Below, piece by piece: positions 24,297-32,667 of a stretch of 64,000 bases of DNA (within the stretch, counting starts at the first letter, position 1; the number at the start of each line of letters is the position of its first letter). The position numbers and the translations under genes were made by a program. The stretch comes from JBNAGF01 sp049801055 (GTDB lineage Bacteria > Pseudomonadota > Alphaproteobacteria > Rhodobacterales > Rhodobacteraceae), in the NCBI RefSeq assembly GCF_049801055.1, contig NZ_JBNAGF010000006.1, positions 186,001 through 250,000 on the forward strand. The letters are read 5' to 3'. A model generated the notes under the pieces. The model worked only from the letters and a program-made list of their open reading frames with translations. It was not told the DNA's origin and ran no database searches.

Positions 24297-25133
24297 ATGA
24301 GCCAGATCGAGGACCTGCAAAGCCGTATCACGGCAGCGATGGAGCGTATCAGCACAGGGCTTGACGTGCTTTCGGAGCAATCCGCAAACATGTTGACGGA
24401 TGACTCTGGCGGCGCGGCGGAGGGGGATGCGGAAAATTTCTCCGAAGTCGCGGCGGCGCTCGAAGAAGAGAAGCTGGCCAATGCTCAGCTTGAGGAACGC
24501 CTGAAGTCACTGAAAGCCAGGCACGCGGAAGAGCTGGCCGCGCTTCAGGACACCCACGGAGAGGCGGACAGCGCGGAACTTGAAGCCGAGATTGCCGGGC
24601 TCAAGGCACAGCTGGAGCAAAAGGCAGAGGCCGAAAGCGCCCGGGACGCGGCCGAGGCCGAGATCGCGGAACTGAAGGCACAGCTTGAGGATCGCAGCCA
24701 GATCGAAGCGTTTGAGGCAGAGATCGAGACCCTGAAGGCGCAGGATCAGAGCGCCGAGGTCGAACGGCTGCAATCCGAAAATTCTGCATTGAACGAACAG
24801 CTTGCCGCGGTTGAAGACCCGCAGCCGTTGAAAGCCGAGCTGGAGATGCTTCGCGCCGAGCGGGTGACGCAGGCCGAAGTTACCGGCAAGCTGGATATGG
24901 ATATTCAGCGGCTGCGACAGTCCAACGATCAGCTGCGCGAAGCCATTACCGCACTGCGCGAGGCGAACGAAGCCGGTGTTGGCGAGCCGCATCTGATCAA
25001 CAAGGCAATGCTGTCCGAGCTGGATGCTTTGCGGGCCGTCCGGGCAACGGATGCCGCGGAAGCGGCCGCCATACTGGCCCGGCTCGAGCCGTTGCTGGCG
25101 CAGGCCAATCTGCCAGAAGGGGAGGAAGCGTAA
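24297..25133 (+). CDS. zauP: Coiled-coil protein upstream of ZapA (ZauP-like)
   Basis: The 278-residue protein is almost wholly coiled coil from about residue 55 to 230, rich in Glu, Ala, Leu and Gln with repeated (I/L)AELKAQLE-type segments (EIAGLKAQLEQ and EIAELKAQLED). The ATG at 24297 follows GGTGAGGGG. Its stop shares one base with the zapA start, so the two are translationally coupled. In Caulobacter a coiled-coil gene in this position encodes ZauP, which with ZapA focuses the Z-ring. The assignment rests on context and coiled coil, not on direct identity. Confidence 0.7.
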   Translation: MSQIEDLQSRITAAMERISTGLDVLSEQSANMLTDDSGGAAEGDAENFSEVAAALEEEKLANAQLEERLKSLKARHAEELAALQDTHGEADSAELEAEIAGLKAQLEQKAEAESARDAAEAEIAELKAQLEDRSQIEAFEAEIETLKAQDQSAEVERLQSENSALNEQLAAVEDPQPLKAELEMLRAERVTQAEVTGKLDMDIQRLRQSNDQLREAITALREANEAGVGEPHLINKAMLSELDALRAVRATDAAEAAAILARLEPLLAQANLPEGEEA

Positions 25134-25528
25134 TGCCTGAAGTGACCATTCAGATTGGTGGCCGTGGGTTTGAAGTCTCCTGTCAGGAGGGCGAGGAAAG
25201 CTATCTGCTGTCAGCAGCAAAGATGCTTGATGACGAAGCACAAGTGCTGTCGGATCAGATCGGCCGGATGCCCGAGGCACGGATGCTGCTGATGGCCGGG
25301 CTGATGCTGGCTGACAAGACCGCCGCTGTCGAAGATCGGATCCGTGAAACCGAGGCGCAGTTGGCCGAGTTGCAGGCCGAGCTCGACAATCTGCGGGACG
25401 CACCGGCACCCGAGCCGGAAAAGATTGAAGTTGCGGTTGTGCCGCCTTCAGTGACCGACACGCTTGCCGAACTGGCAGCCCGCGCCGAGGCGCTGGCCGA
25501 TCAGATCGAAGAAAGATCCGCCTCGTAA
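25133..25528 (+). CDS. zapA: Cell division protein ZapA
   Basis: ZapA binds FtsZ and bundles protofilaments at midcell. This 131-residue protein has the family pattern: N-terminal VTIQIGGRGFEVSCQEGEESYLLSAA-like strand-turn-helix (residues 4-29), a middle helix around RMLLMAGLMLADK, and a C-terminal coiled coil (IRETEAQLAELQAELDNL). The tail after a Pro-rich break (APAPEPEKIEV) is longer than in E. coli ZapA. It overlaps the upstream coiled-coil gene by one base. Confidence 0.88.
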   Translation: MPEVTIQIGGRGFEVSCQEGEESYLLSAAKMLDDEAQVLSDQIGRMPEARMLLMAGLMLADKTAAVEDRIRETEAQLAELQAELDNLRDAPAPEPEKIEVAVVPPSVTDTLAELAARAEALADQIEERSAS

Positions 25529-25545
25529 ATCGCGAAAAACCAAAG

Positions 25546-25578
25546 AAAAAGGCCGAAGCATTCGCCTCGGCCTTTTTT
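25546..25578. terminator. Bidirectional intrinsic terminator between zapA and grxD
   Basis: AAAAAGGCCGA (25546-25556) pairs with TCGGCCTTTTT (25567-25577) around a 10-nt loop. A-run and T-run on the two sides allow it to end both convergent transcripts. Confidence 0.85.
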
Positions 25579-25626
25579 GGTTTTCACGGCGCCAGTTCCT
25601 GACGGCTTATTCAAGCGCCATTCGGA

Positions 25627-25989
25627 TCAGCTGTTGGCTTCGCGGATCTTGTCGGCGGCATCCTTGTCATAGGTGATGCCATTTGCATCGAACATGGTGT
25701 CCAGCTCGCCCGACAGGGTCATCTCGGTGATGATGTCACAACCGCCGACAAACTCTCCCTTGATATAAAGCTGTGGGATGGTGGGCCAGTCTGAGAAATC
25801 CTTGATCCCCTGACGGATTTCCTCGTCGGCCAGCACGTTCACATCGGTATAGTCGACGCCCATGTAGTTCAGGACACCGGCCACGCGGCTTGAGAACCCG
25901 CATTGCGGCATTTCCTTGGTGCCTTTCATGTAAAGCACCACGGAATTGGCCTTTATGGTATCGTCGATCCGGGTTTTTGCGTCACTCAT
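25627..25989 (-). CDS. grxD: Monothiol glutaredoxin, Grx4 family
   Basis: At 120 residues this is a single-domain CGFS glutaredoxin: MPQCGFSS with Cys30, then WPTIPQLYIKGEFVGGCDI (about 70-88), which binds glutathione. Such proteins hold a [2Fe-2S] cluster bridged with a partner, commonly BolA, and deliver or sense iron-sulfur clusters. The bolA gene is the first of this operon, fitting the known partnership. The start at 25989 follows AAGGAAA and overlaps the preceding small membrane-protein gene by 8 bases. Confidence 0.93.
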   Translation of the reverse strand: MSDAKTRIDDTIKANSVVLYMKGTKEMPQCGFSSRVAGVLNYMGVDYTDVNVLADEEIRQGIKDFSDWPTIPQLYIKGEFVGGCDIITEMTLSGELDTMFDANGITYDKDAADKIREANS

Positions 25990-26257
25990 GTTGCGTTTCC
26001 TTGTTCTCTGCGCCCTTGGCGCGGTGTTCGTTTCGAGGCCGGTTTTGCGCCTCAACTCTCATCTCTTCACTGTCGCTGTCGATCTGCACCTTTGTCACGC
26101 CATCCACTTCCCAAGGGCGGCGTTTCAGCTTGGCTGGGTCAGGGCGCATATCGACCAGCGATCGTTTCCGGTTTCGCTTCACATAGGCCTCGATCAGCGC
26201 CGCGACAACCACGACGGAGGCAATGCCCCCGGCGATCCAGGCGAGCCAGCCGCTCAT
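25982..26257 (-). CDS. Small single-helix membrane protein between bolA and grxD
   Basis: Starting at ATG 26257 this encodes 91 residues. One membrane helix (about 2-24, SGWLAWIAGGIASVVVVAAL) is followed by a charged cytoplasmic part: KRNRKRSLVDMRPDPAKLKRRPW, then an acidic and finally basic tail. I know no named family. It overlaps grxD by 8 bases and follows bolA by 17, so the three are one operon. It could tether the BolA-Grx complex to the membrane, which is speculation from position. Confidence 0.6.
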   Translation of the reverse strand: MSGWLAWIAGGIASVVVVAALIEAYVKRNRKRSLVDMRPDPAKLKRRPWEVDGVTKVQIDSDSEEMRVEAQNRPRNEHRAKGAENKETQHE

Positions 26258-26274
26258 GGTCGCGCCCGCCCGGC

Positions 26275-26511
26275 CTAGTCCGGCGCCTTGGTCGTCAGAG
26301 CCAGTGCGTGCAACTCGCCGTTCGAGCCGTCCATCTTGCCCTTCAGCGCCGCATAGACGGCCCGTTGCTGTTGCACCCGGTTCTTGCCGCGAAAGCTCTC
26401 GTCTACCACCATGGCAGACATGTGAACGCCATCGTCGCCGCCGACCTGAATCTCCGCGTCGGGAAAGGCTTCGCGAAGCAGATGTTCGATCTCGTGTGCA
26501 CTCATCGGCAT
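26275..26511 (-). CDS. BolA family protein
   Basis: The 78-residue protein fits the small BolA fold: HEIEHLLREAFPDAEIQV, then GDDGVHMSAMVVDESFRGKNRVQQQRAVYAAL with the conserved FRGKNRVQQQ helix-turn-helix-like segment, and ELHALALTTKAP at the end with a conserved His. BolA proteins pair with monothiol glutaredoxins via a shared [2Fe-2S] cluster; grxD is in the same operon. AGGAG lies eight bases before ATG 26511. Confidence 0.92.
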   Translation of the reverse strand: MPMSAHEIEHLLREAFPDAEIQVGGDDGVHMSAMVVDESFRGKNRVQQQRAVYAALKGKMDGSNGELHALALTTKAPD

Positions 26512-26613
26512 GAAGGTTTCTCCTGAAAAACTGCTTCAAGATGTAGAGCGATGCGCGGGGGGGTGCAAGAGAAGAGCAAGACTGCCTGGGGTCACTCTGC
26601 GCGGAATGTCAAA

Positions 26614-26639
26614 GGCGCGCCGGGTTGAGCCGACGCGCC
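26614..26639 (-). terminator. Hairpin downstream of purL
   Basis: GGCGCG-c-CGG (26614-26623) pairs with CCG-a-CGCGCC (26630-26639), nine pairs with one internal mismatch and a 6-nt loop. It lies 33 bases after the purL stop on the leftward transcript and is followed by only TTT. Confidence 0.45.
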
Positions 26640-26672
26640 GTGAACTTGATGCAGGGGGCTGTCTGCTCGGGG

Positions 26673-28832
26673 TCAGGCCACCGCGTCGGCAAAACTTGAC
26701 CGGAACGTGTCTTGGAGCTCCGAGAGCGGCGCCTCGGACGAGCCGATCTTGACGGTGTCGCCGGTAAACCGGCCGACAGCTGCAATCGGAACGCCGACCT
26801 GACCGGCTGCGATCATCAGGGCCTCGGCCTGATCGAAATTACAGGCCACCAGATAGCGGCCCTGATCTTCGCCGAACAGGTATTCGGTGGGCGCCTCATC
26901 GAGCTGCACGCCGATGCCGGCGGCCTCGGCCAGCTCAAAGGCGGCCAACGCCAGACCACCATCACCCAGATCGGTACAGGCCTTGATCATCTCGCGGTTG
27001 GCGCGGATGAAATCGCCGATGCGGACCTCGGCGGCCAGATCCACATGCGGGGCATCCCCGTCCTCGCGGTTGAACACTTCGGCGAGCAGGGCTGATTGGC
27101 CAAGGTGGCCGGTGGTTTCCCCAAAGAGCAGGGCGATATGCCCGTCGCGGACCTCGGTTCCGATGATATCGTCTGCCGAACTCAGCAAGCCGACAGCACC
27201 GATGGTGGGGGTGGGCAAGATCGCCTGACCGTCTGTCTCGTTGTAGAGCGAGACATTGCCCGAAACGATCGGCATGTCGAGCGCGGCCACAGCGGCACCG
27301 ATTCCTTTGATGGCGCCGACAAACTGCCCCATGATCTCGGGTTTTTCGGGATTTCCGAAATTCAGGTTGTCGGTGGTGGCCAGCGGTTTTGCGCCCACCG
27401 CGGTCAGGTTGCGGTAGGCTTCGGCCACCGCTTGTTTACCGCCTTCCTCCGGATTGGCCCGCACGTAGCGCGGGGTCACGTCGGAGGTAAAGGCAAGAAC
27501 CTTGTCGGAGCCATGCACACGCACCATGCCCGCGCCCAGACCCGGCGTGCGGGCGGTGTCGGCCATGACCATCGTGTCATACTGTTCGTACACCCATTGC
27601 TTTCCGGCATAGTTGGGCGAAGCAAGCAGGGCGCGCAGCCCATCAATCGGATCGATCCGTGGCACGTCCGCCAGCTCTTCGGCCTCGGGTGTCGGAACCC
27701 ACGGACGATCATATTCCGGTGCGGTTGAGGAGAGCTTCGAGAGCACCAGATCGGCCTTTACCTCGCCGTTATGCATGATCAGGAAGCGGTCTTCGGCGAT
27801 GGTTTCGCCAACAATGGCGAAGTCGAGATCCCATTTCTCGAAAACCGCGCGGGCCTCGGCCTCGAGCTCGGGCTTGAGCACCATGAGCATGCGCTCCTGG
27901 CTTTCCGACAGCATCATCTCGTAGGCGGTCATGTTGTCTTCGCGTTGCGGAACGTTTTCGAGATCCAACCGCACACCGAGACCGCCCTTGTCACCCATCT
28001 CGACAGCTGAGCAGGTCAGGCCAGCAGCGCCCATGTCCTGAATGGAGATCACCGCGCCGGTCTGCATCAGCTCAAGCGTTGCTTCCATCAGGCGCTTTTC
28101 CGTGAACGGGTCGCCGACCTGAACAGTGGGGCGCTTTTCCTCGATCGTGTCGTCGAATTCGGCGCTGGCCATTGTGGCACCACCGACGCCGTCGCGCCCG
28201 GTCTTGGCACCCAGATAGACAACGGGCATGCCGATGCCGGACGCCGCCGAGTAAAAGATCTTGTTACTGTCGGCCAGTCCGGCCGCAAAGGCATTCACCA
28301 GACAATTGCCGTTATAGGCAGGGTGGAAACGGACCTCTCCGCCCACACAGGGTACCCCGAAGCAGTTGCCATAACCGCCGATCCCTTCGACCACCCCGTT
28401 GACGAGCTGTCGTGTCTTGTGATGATCGGGTTCGCCAAAGCTGAGCGCGTTCATCGAGGCAATCGGCCGAGCCCCCATGGTGAACACGTCGCGCAGGATT
28501 CCACCCACGCCGGTTGCCGCACCCTGATAGGGCTCGATGTAGGACGGGTGGTTGTGGCTTTCCATTTTAAAGACAACGGCCTGACCGTCACCGATATCGA
28601 CCACGCCCGCGTTTTCACCGGGGCCGCAGATGACCTGCGGGCCCGAGGTGGGCAGGGTACGCAGCCATTTCTTGGACGACTTGTAAGAACAATGCTCGTT
28701 CCACATGGCCGAAAAGATACCAAGCTCGGTAAAGCTGGGTTCGCGCCCGATGATCTCGAGGATCATGTCATATTCCTCGGGTTTGAGACCATGTGCTTCG
28801 ATCAGTTCGGGCGTGATGGCGGGTTCCTGCAT
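26673..28832 (-). CDS. purL: Phosphoribosylformylglycinamidine synthase, PurL subunit
   Basis: This is the small (719-residue) type of PurL, which needs separate PurS and PurQ; both are encoded at 47 kb. It converts FGAR, glutamine and ATP to FGAM. Landmarks are FSAMWNEHCSYKSSKKWL near 40-57, VVFKMESHNHPSYIEPYQGAATGVGG-type active-site stretch near 83, IQDMGAAGLTCSAVEMG near 265, and FGNPEKPEIMGQF near 490. The ATG at 28832 is chosen over an upstream TTG. No other purine gene is adjacent. Confidence 0.96.
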   Translation of the reverse strand: MQEPAITPELIEAHGLKPEEYDMILEIIGREPSFTELGIFSAMWNEHCSYKSSKKWLRTLPTSGPQVICGPGENAGVVDIGDGQAVVFKMESHNHPSYIEPYQGAATGVGGILRDVFTMGARPIASMNALSFGEPDHHKTRQLVNGVVEGIGGYGNCFGVPCVGGEVRFHPAYNGNCLVNAFAAGLADSNKIFYSAASGIGMPVVYLGAKTGRDGVGGATMASAEFDDTIEEKRPTVQVGDPFTEKRLMEATLELMQTGAVISIQDMGAAGLTCSAVEMGDKGGLGVRLDLENVPQREDNMTAYEMMLSESQERMLMVLKPELEAEARAVFEKWDLDFAIVGETIAEDRFLIMHNGEVKADLVLSKLSSTAPEYDRPWVPTPEAEELADVPRIDPIDGLRALLASPNYAGKQWVYEQYDTMVMADTARTPGLGAGMVRVHGSDKVLAFTSDVTPRYVRANPEEGGKQAVAEAYRNLTAVGAKPLATTDNLNFGNPEKPEIMGQFVGAIKGIGAAVAALDMPIVSGNVSLYNETDGQAILPTPTIGAVGLLSSADDIIGTEVRDGHIALLFGETTGHLGQSALLAEVFNREDGDAPHVDLAAEVRIGDFIRANREMIKACTDLGDGGLALAAFELAEAAGIGVQLDEAPTEYLFGEDQGRYLVACNFDQAEALMIAAGQVGVPIAAVGRFTGDTVKIGSSEAPLSELQDTFRSSFADAVA

Positions 28833-28936
28833 CGTGTTTTCTGTCCCCAAGGCTGGCAGATGTTGCGCGCCTTTTAGGCCATGCCGAAGGCAGAGGGAAG
28901 GGGGAGCACGAAGCCGGTGTGATCCGCAACGAGGAA

Positions 28937-28963
28937 CCGCCGCGAGAAGGGTCCCCGCGGCGG
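28937..28963 (-). terminator. GC-rich hairpin downstream of the MscS gene
   Basis: CCGCCGCG (28937-28944) pairs exactly with CGCGGCGG (28956-28963) around an 11-nt loop, 32 bases past the stop of the leftward channel gene. The following TTCCTCGTT is only moderately T-rich. It probably separates this gene from purL. Confidence 0.45.
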
Positions 28964-28994
28964 TGATAGCATGTCAAAGCGTCTGCGTCTGATG

Positions 28995-31298
28995 CTACTT
29001 CTTGCCGGAGTCCTGTTCGGCCTGTTCTACCTGCTGGTTCACGGCCTCTCCGGCAGCGGCTCCAATGGCGGCCTTTTGTTCTTCGGTCAGGTGTTCGGCT
29101 TCTTCCAGACCCGGGATCGCCACGCGCACCTCACGGCGGGCAAAGTCGATGCCGGCATCCTTGAAGGCGGTCTTGACCCGGTTATAGATCTCTTTGCGGA
29201 TCGTGAACTGGGTTCCCGGCTTGGCCATGAACTTGCCGCGGATGATCATGCCGACATCGTCGAAGTCGAACACGCCCTGCGACTTGAACGGTTGCAGGAA
29301 GCCATCTTTGTGAATCGGATCCTCCATCATCTCGGCGCCGATCTTCTTGAAGATCTTCTTGACCTTGTTGGGATCGGTGTCGAACGGCACGGTAAACTTG
29401 AGCTTCATGATGACCCAGTCACGGCTGTAGTTGGTCAGTTTGGGGATCTCGCCATAGGGGATCGTGTGGACTGGTCCTCTGTGGTGGCGTAGCTGCATGG
29501 ACCGGATCGAGATCTTTTCGACCGTTCCGGTGGTCCCGCCCACATCGACATATTCGCCGACGCGGAAGGCATCGTCGATCAGGAAGAAAATGCCCGATAC
29601 GATATCTGTCACAAGCTTCTGTGCGCCGAAGCCAATGGCCAGACCGATGATGCCGGCACCGGCCAGAAGCGGCGTGATGTCGATGCCGATCGCCCCGAGG
29701 GCCAGCAGGGCAAAAATCACCGCAATGGCAGCCTGCGCAGAAACACGCAACAGCGGCAGGACGGTTGCCAGCCGCGATCCGCCCGCACCGCCGCCTTCTC
29801 CGGCTTCTTCATCCTGCGTGGCTCCGGCGGCGGTCATTTCCTTGGCCAGCCGGCGGTTGATCCAGAGCGAGACAACCTCGTTGAGGATATAGCCAACCGC
29901 CACGATCATCAGGAATTCGATCAGAGCCGCGCCAAAGTCACCTCCAACGCCGACCGCGGCCATGTTGCGCAGGTCGATATCCCAGGCACCGGCGATTTGC
30001 AGGACGATAAAGATCCCCGCGAGAACCCGGCCGATGCGGATATAGCTGCGCTTGGTGGCCCTGTAGGCCTGTTCGGCAATCGGACCTTCGCCGATCATTG
30101 GCGGCAGCAGGTGGCGCACCAGTCCCCGGATCAGGGTGTCAAGCGCCGGAGCGACCAGCAGCCAGAACATGGTGATATAATGCGCGCCCTGAAGAAGACG
30201 CTGCATCGTTTCGGGGTCGCCGACGGCAGACATCGCCTCGACTGCCAGCCAGGTTGCTGCGGAAACGCCGATCGCGAAATAGGGGAACGCGTTTGACACC
30301 TTGACGTCGAACTCCGAGCGGTCGGGGTCGGTGCCCAGCATCATCTGCGTAAGGCCTTCGCGCGCGGTCCACGCAATCACCGCAATATAAATGTGGATGC
30401 CCGTGTTCAACCAGAACCCGAGCCGGGTATCAGCAGCGGAAATTCCGTTGAGCGCGTTGAACGTAAGGATAAAAAGCAAGAAGCCGATCAGGATGAACAG
30501 ACCGATGAGATTTCGGTAGAGGTAAGTGGCCCAGTGGTCGTTCACATTGACCAGCCGCAGATCCGACCGGTGTGGTGCCAGAACAAAGCGGGAAATGGCG
30601 GCACCGAGCCGCGGAACCCAGATCAGATACAGCACAAAAGGGGCGGCAAAGGCGATTTCCTGTTGATCGAGAACCCTGCGGCCCACAAAGGTCAGGACCG
30701 CATAAAACACCACCAGCCCCAACAGTTCACGGCAGAACCGGCGGAACAGGAAGCTTACAGCGCTGCGCAGGTCGTCGCCGCCTTGCGAGGTTTGCTTGCC
30801 CTGCCAGCGGCGGGTCGCAAACTCGGTGGCTTTTTCGGCCGCGTATCCAAGTGCCAGTGCCAGTGCGGTAAAGCCGAACAGGCTGAGCAGTCCGGCACCG
30901 CCGAATGTCGAAACGAAGTTCGAGAAGGCTAGGACCTGGTTGCTGAACAGCGCCGGGATTTTCATCACGACGTCGACCCAAGAAGCGAACATGGTGGCCG
31001 CCAGCTTTGACATGCGCTTGAAGATGCTTTCGGGCGGGGCAGACACTGCCGCCTGTTCCTCGGCGACTGCATCAAGACGGTCGAGCAACAGGGCGCGGAC
31101 CTGATCGTCGGACATGCGGGCCACGAGATCGTCGACCTGATCGGGTGTCAGGTCCTCAGGAACAACCGGTGCGGTGTCGGCGGGTGCGGAAGCGCTGCCG
31201 GTAACCGGCACCTGTGCCTGAAGCGGTGCAGAGAAACTTGCAAGTGACAGTAGCAGCGCGAAAACACTGGCCAAAAGCGCGCGGATCGGAAAGGTCAT
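28995..31298 (-). CDS. Large MscS-family mechanosensitive channel
   Basis: The 767-residue protein has a signal peptide (about 1-29, ending APLQAQ), a periplasmic region with a short helical segment (DLTPDQVDDLVARMSDDQVR), about ten membrane helices, and a C-terminal MscS core: pore helix region GIIGLAIGFGAQKLVTDIVSG near 560, beta domain DVGGTTGTVEKISIRSMQLR, and IPYGEIPKLTNYSRDW. It is an MscM-type channel releasing solutes on osmotic downshock. The tail (AIGAAAGEAVNQQVEQAEQD) is coiled. The ATG at 31298 with AAGG-free leader is set by the signal peptide. Confidence 0.9.
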   Translation of the reverse strand: MTFPIRALLASVFALLLSLASFSAPLQAQVPVTGSASAPADTAPVVPEDLTPDQVDDLVARMSDDQVRALLLDRLDAVAEEQAAVSAPPESIFKRMSKLAATMFASWVDVVMKIPALFSNQVLAFSNFVSTFGGAGLLSLFGFTALALALGYAAEKATEFATRRWQGKQTSQGGDDLRSAVSFLFRRFCRELLGLVVFYAVLTFVGRRVLDQQEIAFAAPFVLYLIWVPRLGAAISRFVLAPHRSDLRLVNVNDHWATYLYRNLIGLFILIGFLLFILTFNALNGISAADTRLGFWLNTGIHIYIAVIAWTAREGLTQMMLGTDPDRSEFDVKVSNAFPYFAIGVSAATWLAVEAMSAVGDPETMQRLLQGAHYITMFWLLVAPALDTLIRGLVRHLLPPMIGEGPIAEQAYRATKRSYIRIGRVLAGIFIVLQIAGAWDIDLRNMAAVGVGGDFGAALIEFLMIVAVGYILNEVVSLWINRRLAKEMTAAGATQDEEAGEGGGAGGSRLATVLPLLRVSAQAAIAVIFALLALGAIGIDITPLLAGAGIIGLAIGFGAQKLVTDIVSGIFFLIDDAFRVGEYVDVGGTTGTVEKISIRSMQLRHHRGPVHTIPYGEIPKLTNYSRDWVIMKLKFTVPFDTDPNKVKKIFKKIGAEMMEDPIHKDGFLQPFKSQGVFDFDDVGMIIRGKFMAKPGTQFTIRKEIYNRVKTAFKDAGIDFARREVRVAIPGLEEAEHLTEEQKAAIGAAAGEAVNQQVEQAEQDSGKK

Positions 31299-31398
31299 GA
31301 ATTCTGTCCCCGGAAACAATTTTTTCCAAACATAGCCAAGGACCGAACCTTGGCCTAGCCAAATTGTTGAGGAAATGGGCAATTCCTGGTTCGCAGTC

Positions 31399-31484
31399 AA
31401 AAAAAAGGCCGAGCACTAAGCTCGGCCGAAGTCCAACAGGGAGGTATGAAGATGATGAGCGTATAAGCATCATCGCCTTCATGA
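31399..31484 (-). ncRNA. Candidate trans-acting small RNA, suhB/MmgR-like
   Basis: On the minus strand a stem-loop (31481-31447, with GATGATG/CATCATC as its 7-bp core and TGAA/TTCA below) is followed by an unpaired ACCTCCCTGTTGGACTT stretch and a perfect terminator: GGCCGAGC/GCTCGGCC with a 5-nt loop and eight T. A TTGATC-N17-TAAATC promoter ends about 5 bases before the first stem, giving a transcript of about 86 nt. The CCUCCC stretch could pair with Shine-Dalgarno sequences. The design recalls the alphaproteobacterial suhB/MmgR (alpha-r8) RNAs, from memory only. No credible reading frame fits. Confidence 0.6.
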
Positions 31485-31487
31485 GTT

Positions 31488-31516
31488 GATTTAGGCATCA
31501 CATTCAGCCCGATCAA
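31488..31516 (-). promoter_or_regulatory. Predicted promoter of the small RNA
   Basis: TTGATC (31516-31511) and TAAATC (31493-31488) are separated by 17 bases on the minus strand, a sigma70-like arrangement with four of six consensus bases in the -35 element. Transcription would start near 31484, exactly at the base of the first predicted stem. Confidence 0.45.
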
Positions 31517-31590
31517 GGTTTATCATGTCGCACTCGCAGCATTTCCGCTATGCGTTGCAAGCATACCTCAGGTGCCAAGTGGGTAGGGAG

Positions 31591-32502
31591 TCAGATTTTT
31601 CCCATTTCCCGCAACTGCTTGCGATGTGAAATGATTTCATCCTGAACAAAGTCGCGGAAGGCGGCAATGCGTTTGGAGTGCCGTAATTCTTCCGGGTAGG
31701 CAAGAAATACGGGCACATCGGCAGTGGCGGTCTCGGGCAGGACCGGCACCAGATCCGGGAAATCCTCGGTCACATAGCTGGGCAGAACACCGATTCCCAG
31801 ATCGTTCAGCACGCCCTGCAGCACGCCGAAATAGTTGTTTACGGTCAAAAGAGACTGCGGCGAGAACGTCAGCAGGTGCCGAACAAGCTGCGCCGAGGCT
31901 CCAACCTGCGCGGCGCTTTCGTTCTGACAGATCAGCCGGTGATCGGCGATATCCTCGGCGCTCTCCGGAGTGCCATTCCGATCGAGGTAATTGCGGGATG
32001 CGTATAGCCCCATTGTGACCTGCATCAGGCGCTTGCGGATCAGGTCCGCCTGGCTTGGTTCTTTCATGCGGATTGCCACGTCGGCCTCGCGCATGGGCAG
32101 ATCGAGCACGCGTTCCTCAAGCATCAGGTCGATCTTGAGATCAGGGTATTTCTCATAGAGTTTGGCCAGCCGCGGCGCAAGCCAGAGCGTGCCGAACCCG
32201 AACGTCGTTGTGACCCGCAGGTCCCCGAACACCTCTTCCTCGCTGTCACGGATACGCGCAGCTGCGGCATCGAGGCGCTTGGTCATGGCCTTCGTCGCGT
32301 CGAACAAAAGTTCGCCTTGCTCAGTGAGAATCAGGCCGCGCGCGTGGCGATGAAACAGGGTGGAATGCAGCGATTCCTCCAGCGCACGGATTTGCCGGCT
32401 GACCGCCGATTGCGACAGGTTCAACTTGTCACCCGCATGAGTCAGGCTGCCTGCATCGGCCACCGCGTGAAATATTCTGAGCTTATCCCAATCCATCTGC
32501 AT
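31591..32502 (-). CDS. LysR family transcriptional regulator (divergent from indolepyruvate oxidoreductase)
   Basis: A 303-residue LysR-type protein with MDWDKLRIFHAVADAGSLTH at the start, a helix-turn-helix with LSQSAVSRQIRALEE (about 31-45), and an effector domain beginning GDLRVTTTFGFGTLWLAPRL. ATG 32502 is chosen; GTG 32505 and ATG 32496 are alternatives. It is divergent from the oxidoreductase gene across 165 bases that contain a typical LysR dyad. It may control that gene in response to an aromatic amino acid product. Confidence 0.88.
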   Translation of the reverse strand: MQMDWDKLRIFHAVADAGSLTHAGDKLNLSQSAVSRQIRALEESLHSTLFHRHARGLILTEQGELLFDATKAMTKRLDAAAARIRDSEEEVFGDLRVTTTFGFGTLWLAPRLAKLYEKYPDLKIDLMLEERVLDLPMREADVAIRMKEPSQADLIRKRLMQVTMGLYASRNYLDRNGTPESAEDIADHRLICQNESAAQVGASAQLVRHLLTFSPQSLLTVNNYFGVLQGVLNDLGIGVLPSYVTEDFPDLVPVLPETATADVPVFLAYPEELRHSKRIAAFRDFVQDEIISHRKQLREMGKI

Positions 32503-32598
32503 CACTTTCGATCTGTCATCGAAGCCCTATATGAAAGGAATGATCTGCGCTACTTTCAACCGCCTTGCCGTGGCGAAAAGCAAAAAATCCACCTATAC

Positions 32599-32617
32599 AG
32601 GTCAGAATTTATGACCT
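32599..32617. promoter_or_regulatory. LysR-type binding dyad
   Basis: AGGTCA (32599-32604) and TGACCT (32612-32617) are perfect inverted arms separated by seven A/T-rich bases, containing the LysR signature T-N11-A (32602-32614). It lies between the divergent LysR gene and the indolepyruvate oxidoreductase gene, 50 bases before the start of the latter. Confidence 0.55.
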
Positions 32618-32667
32618 AATATTGGTGAAAGATGTAGCACACTGATCATGCGCGGGGGAGGCGCCCG

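Noticed and set aside
31446..31464. Rightward mini-frame MKMMSV after GGGAGGT, a possible leader peptide
   Set aside because: No downstream rightward gene for over 1 kb, and the terminator T-run is on the other strand.
31156..31482. Frame of 108 codons starting MKAMMLIRSSSS, leftward across the small-RNA terminator
   Set aside because: It runs through the terminator stem and into the MscS gene start, has no family, and its 5' part is the sRNA hairpin.
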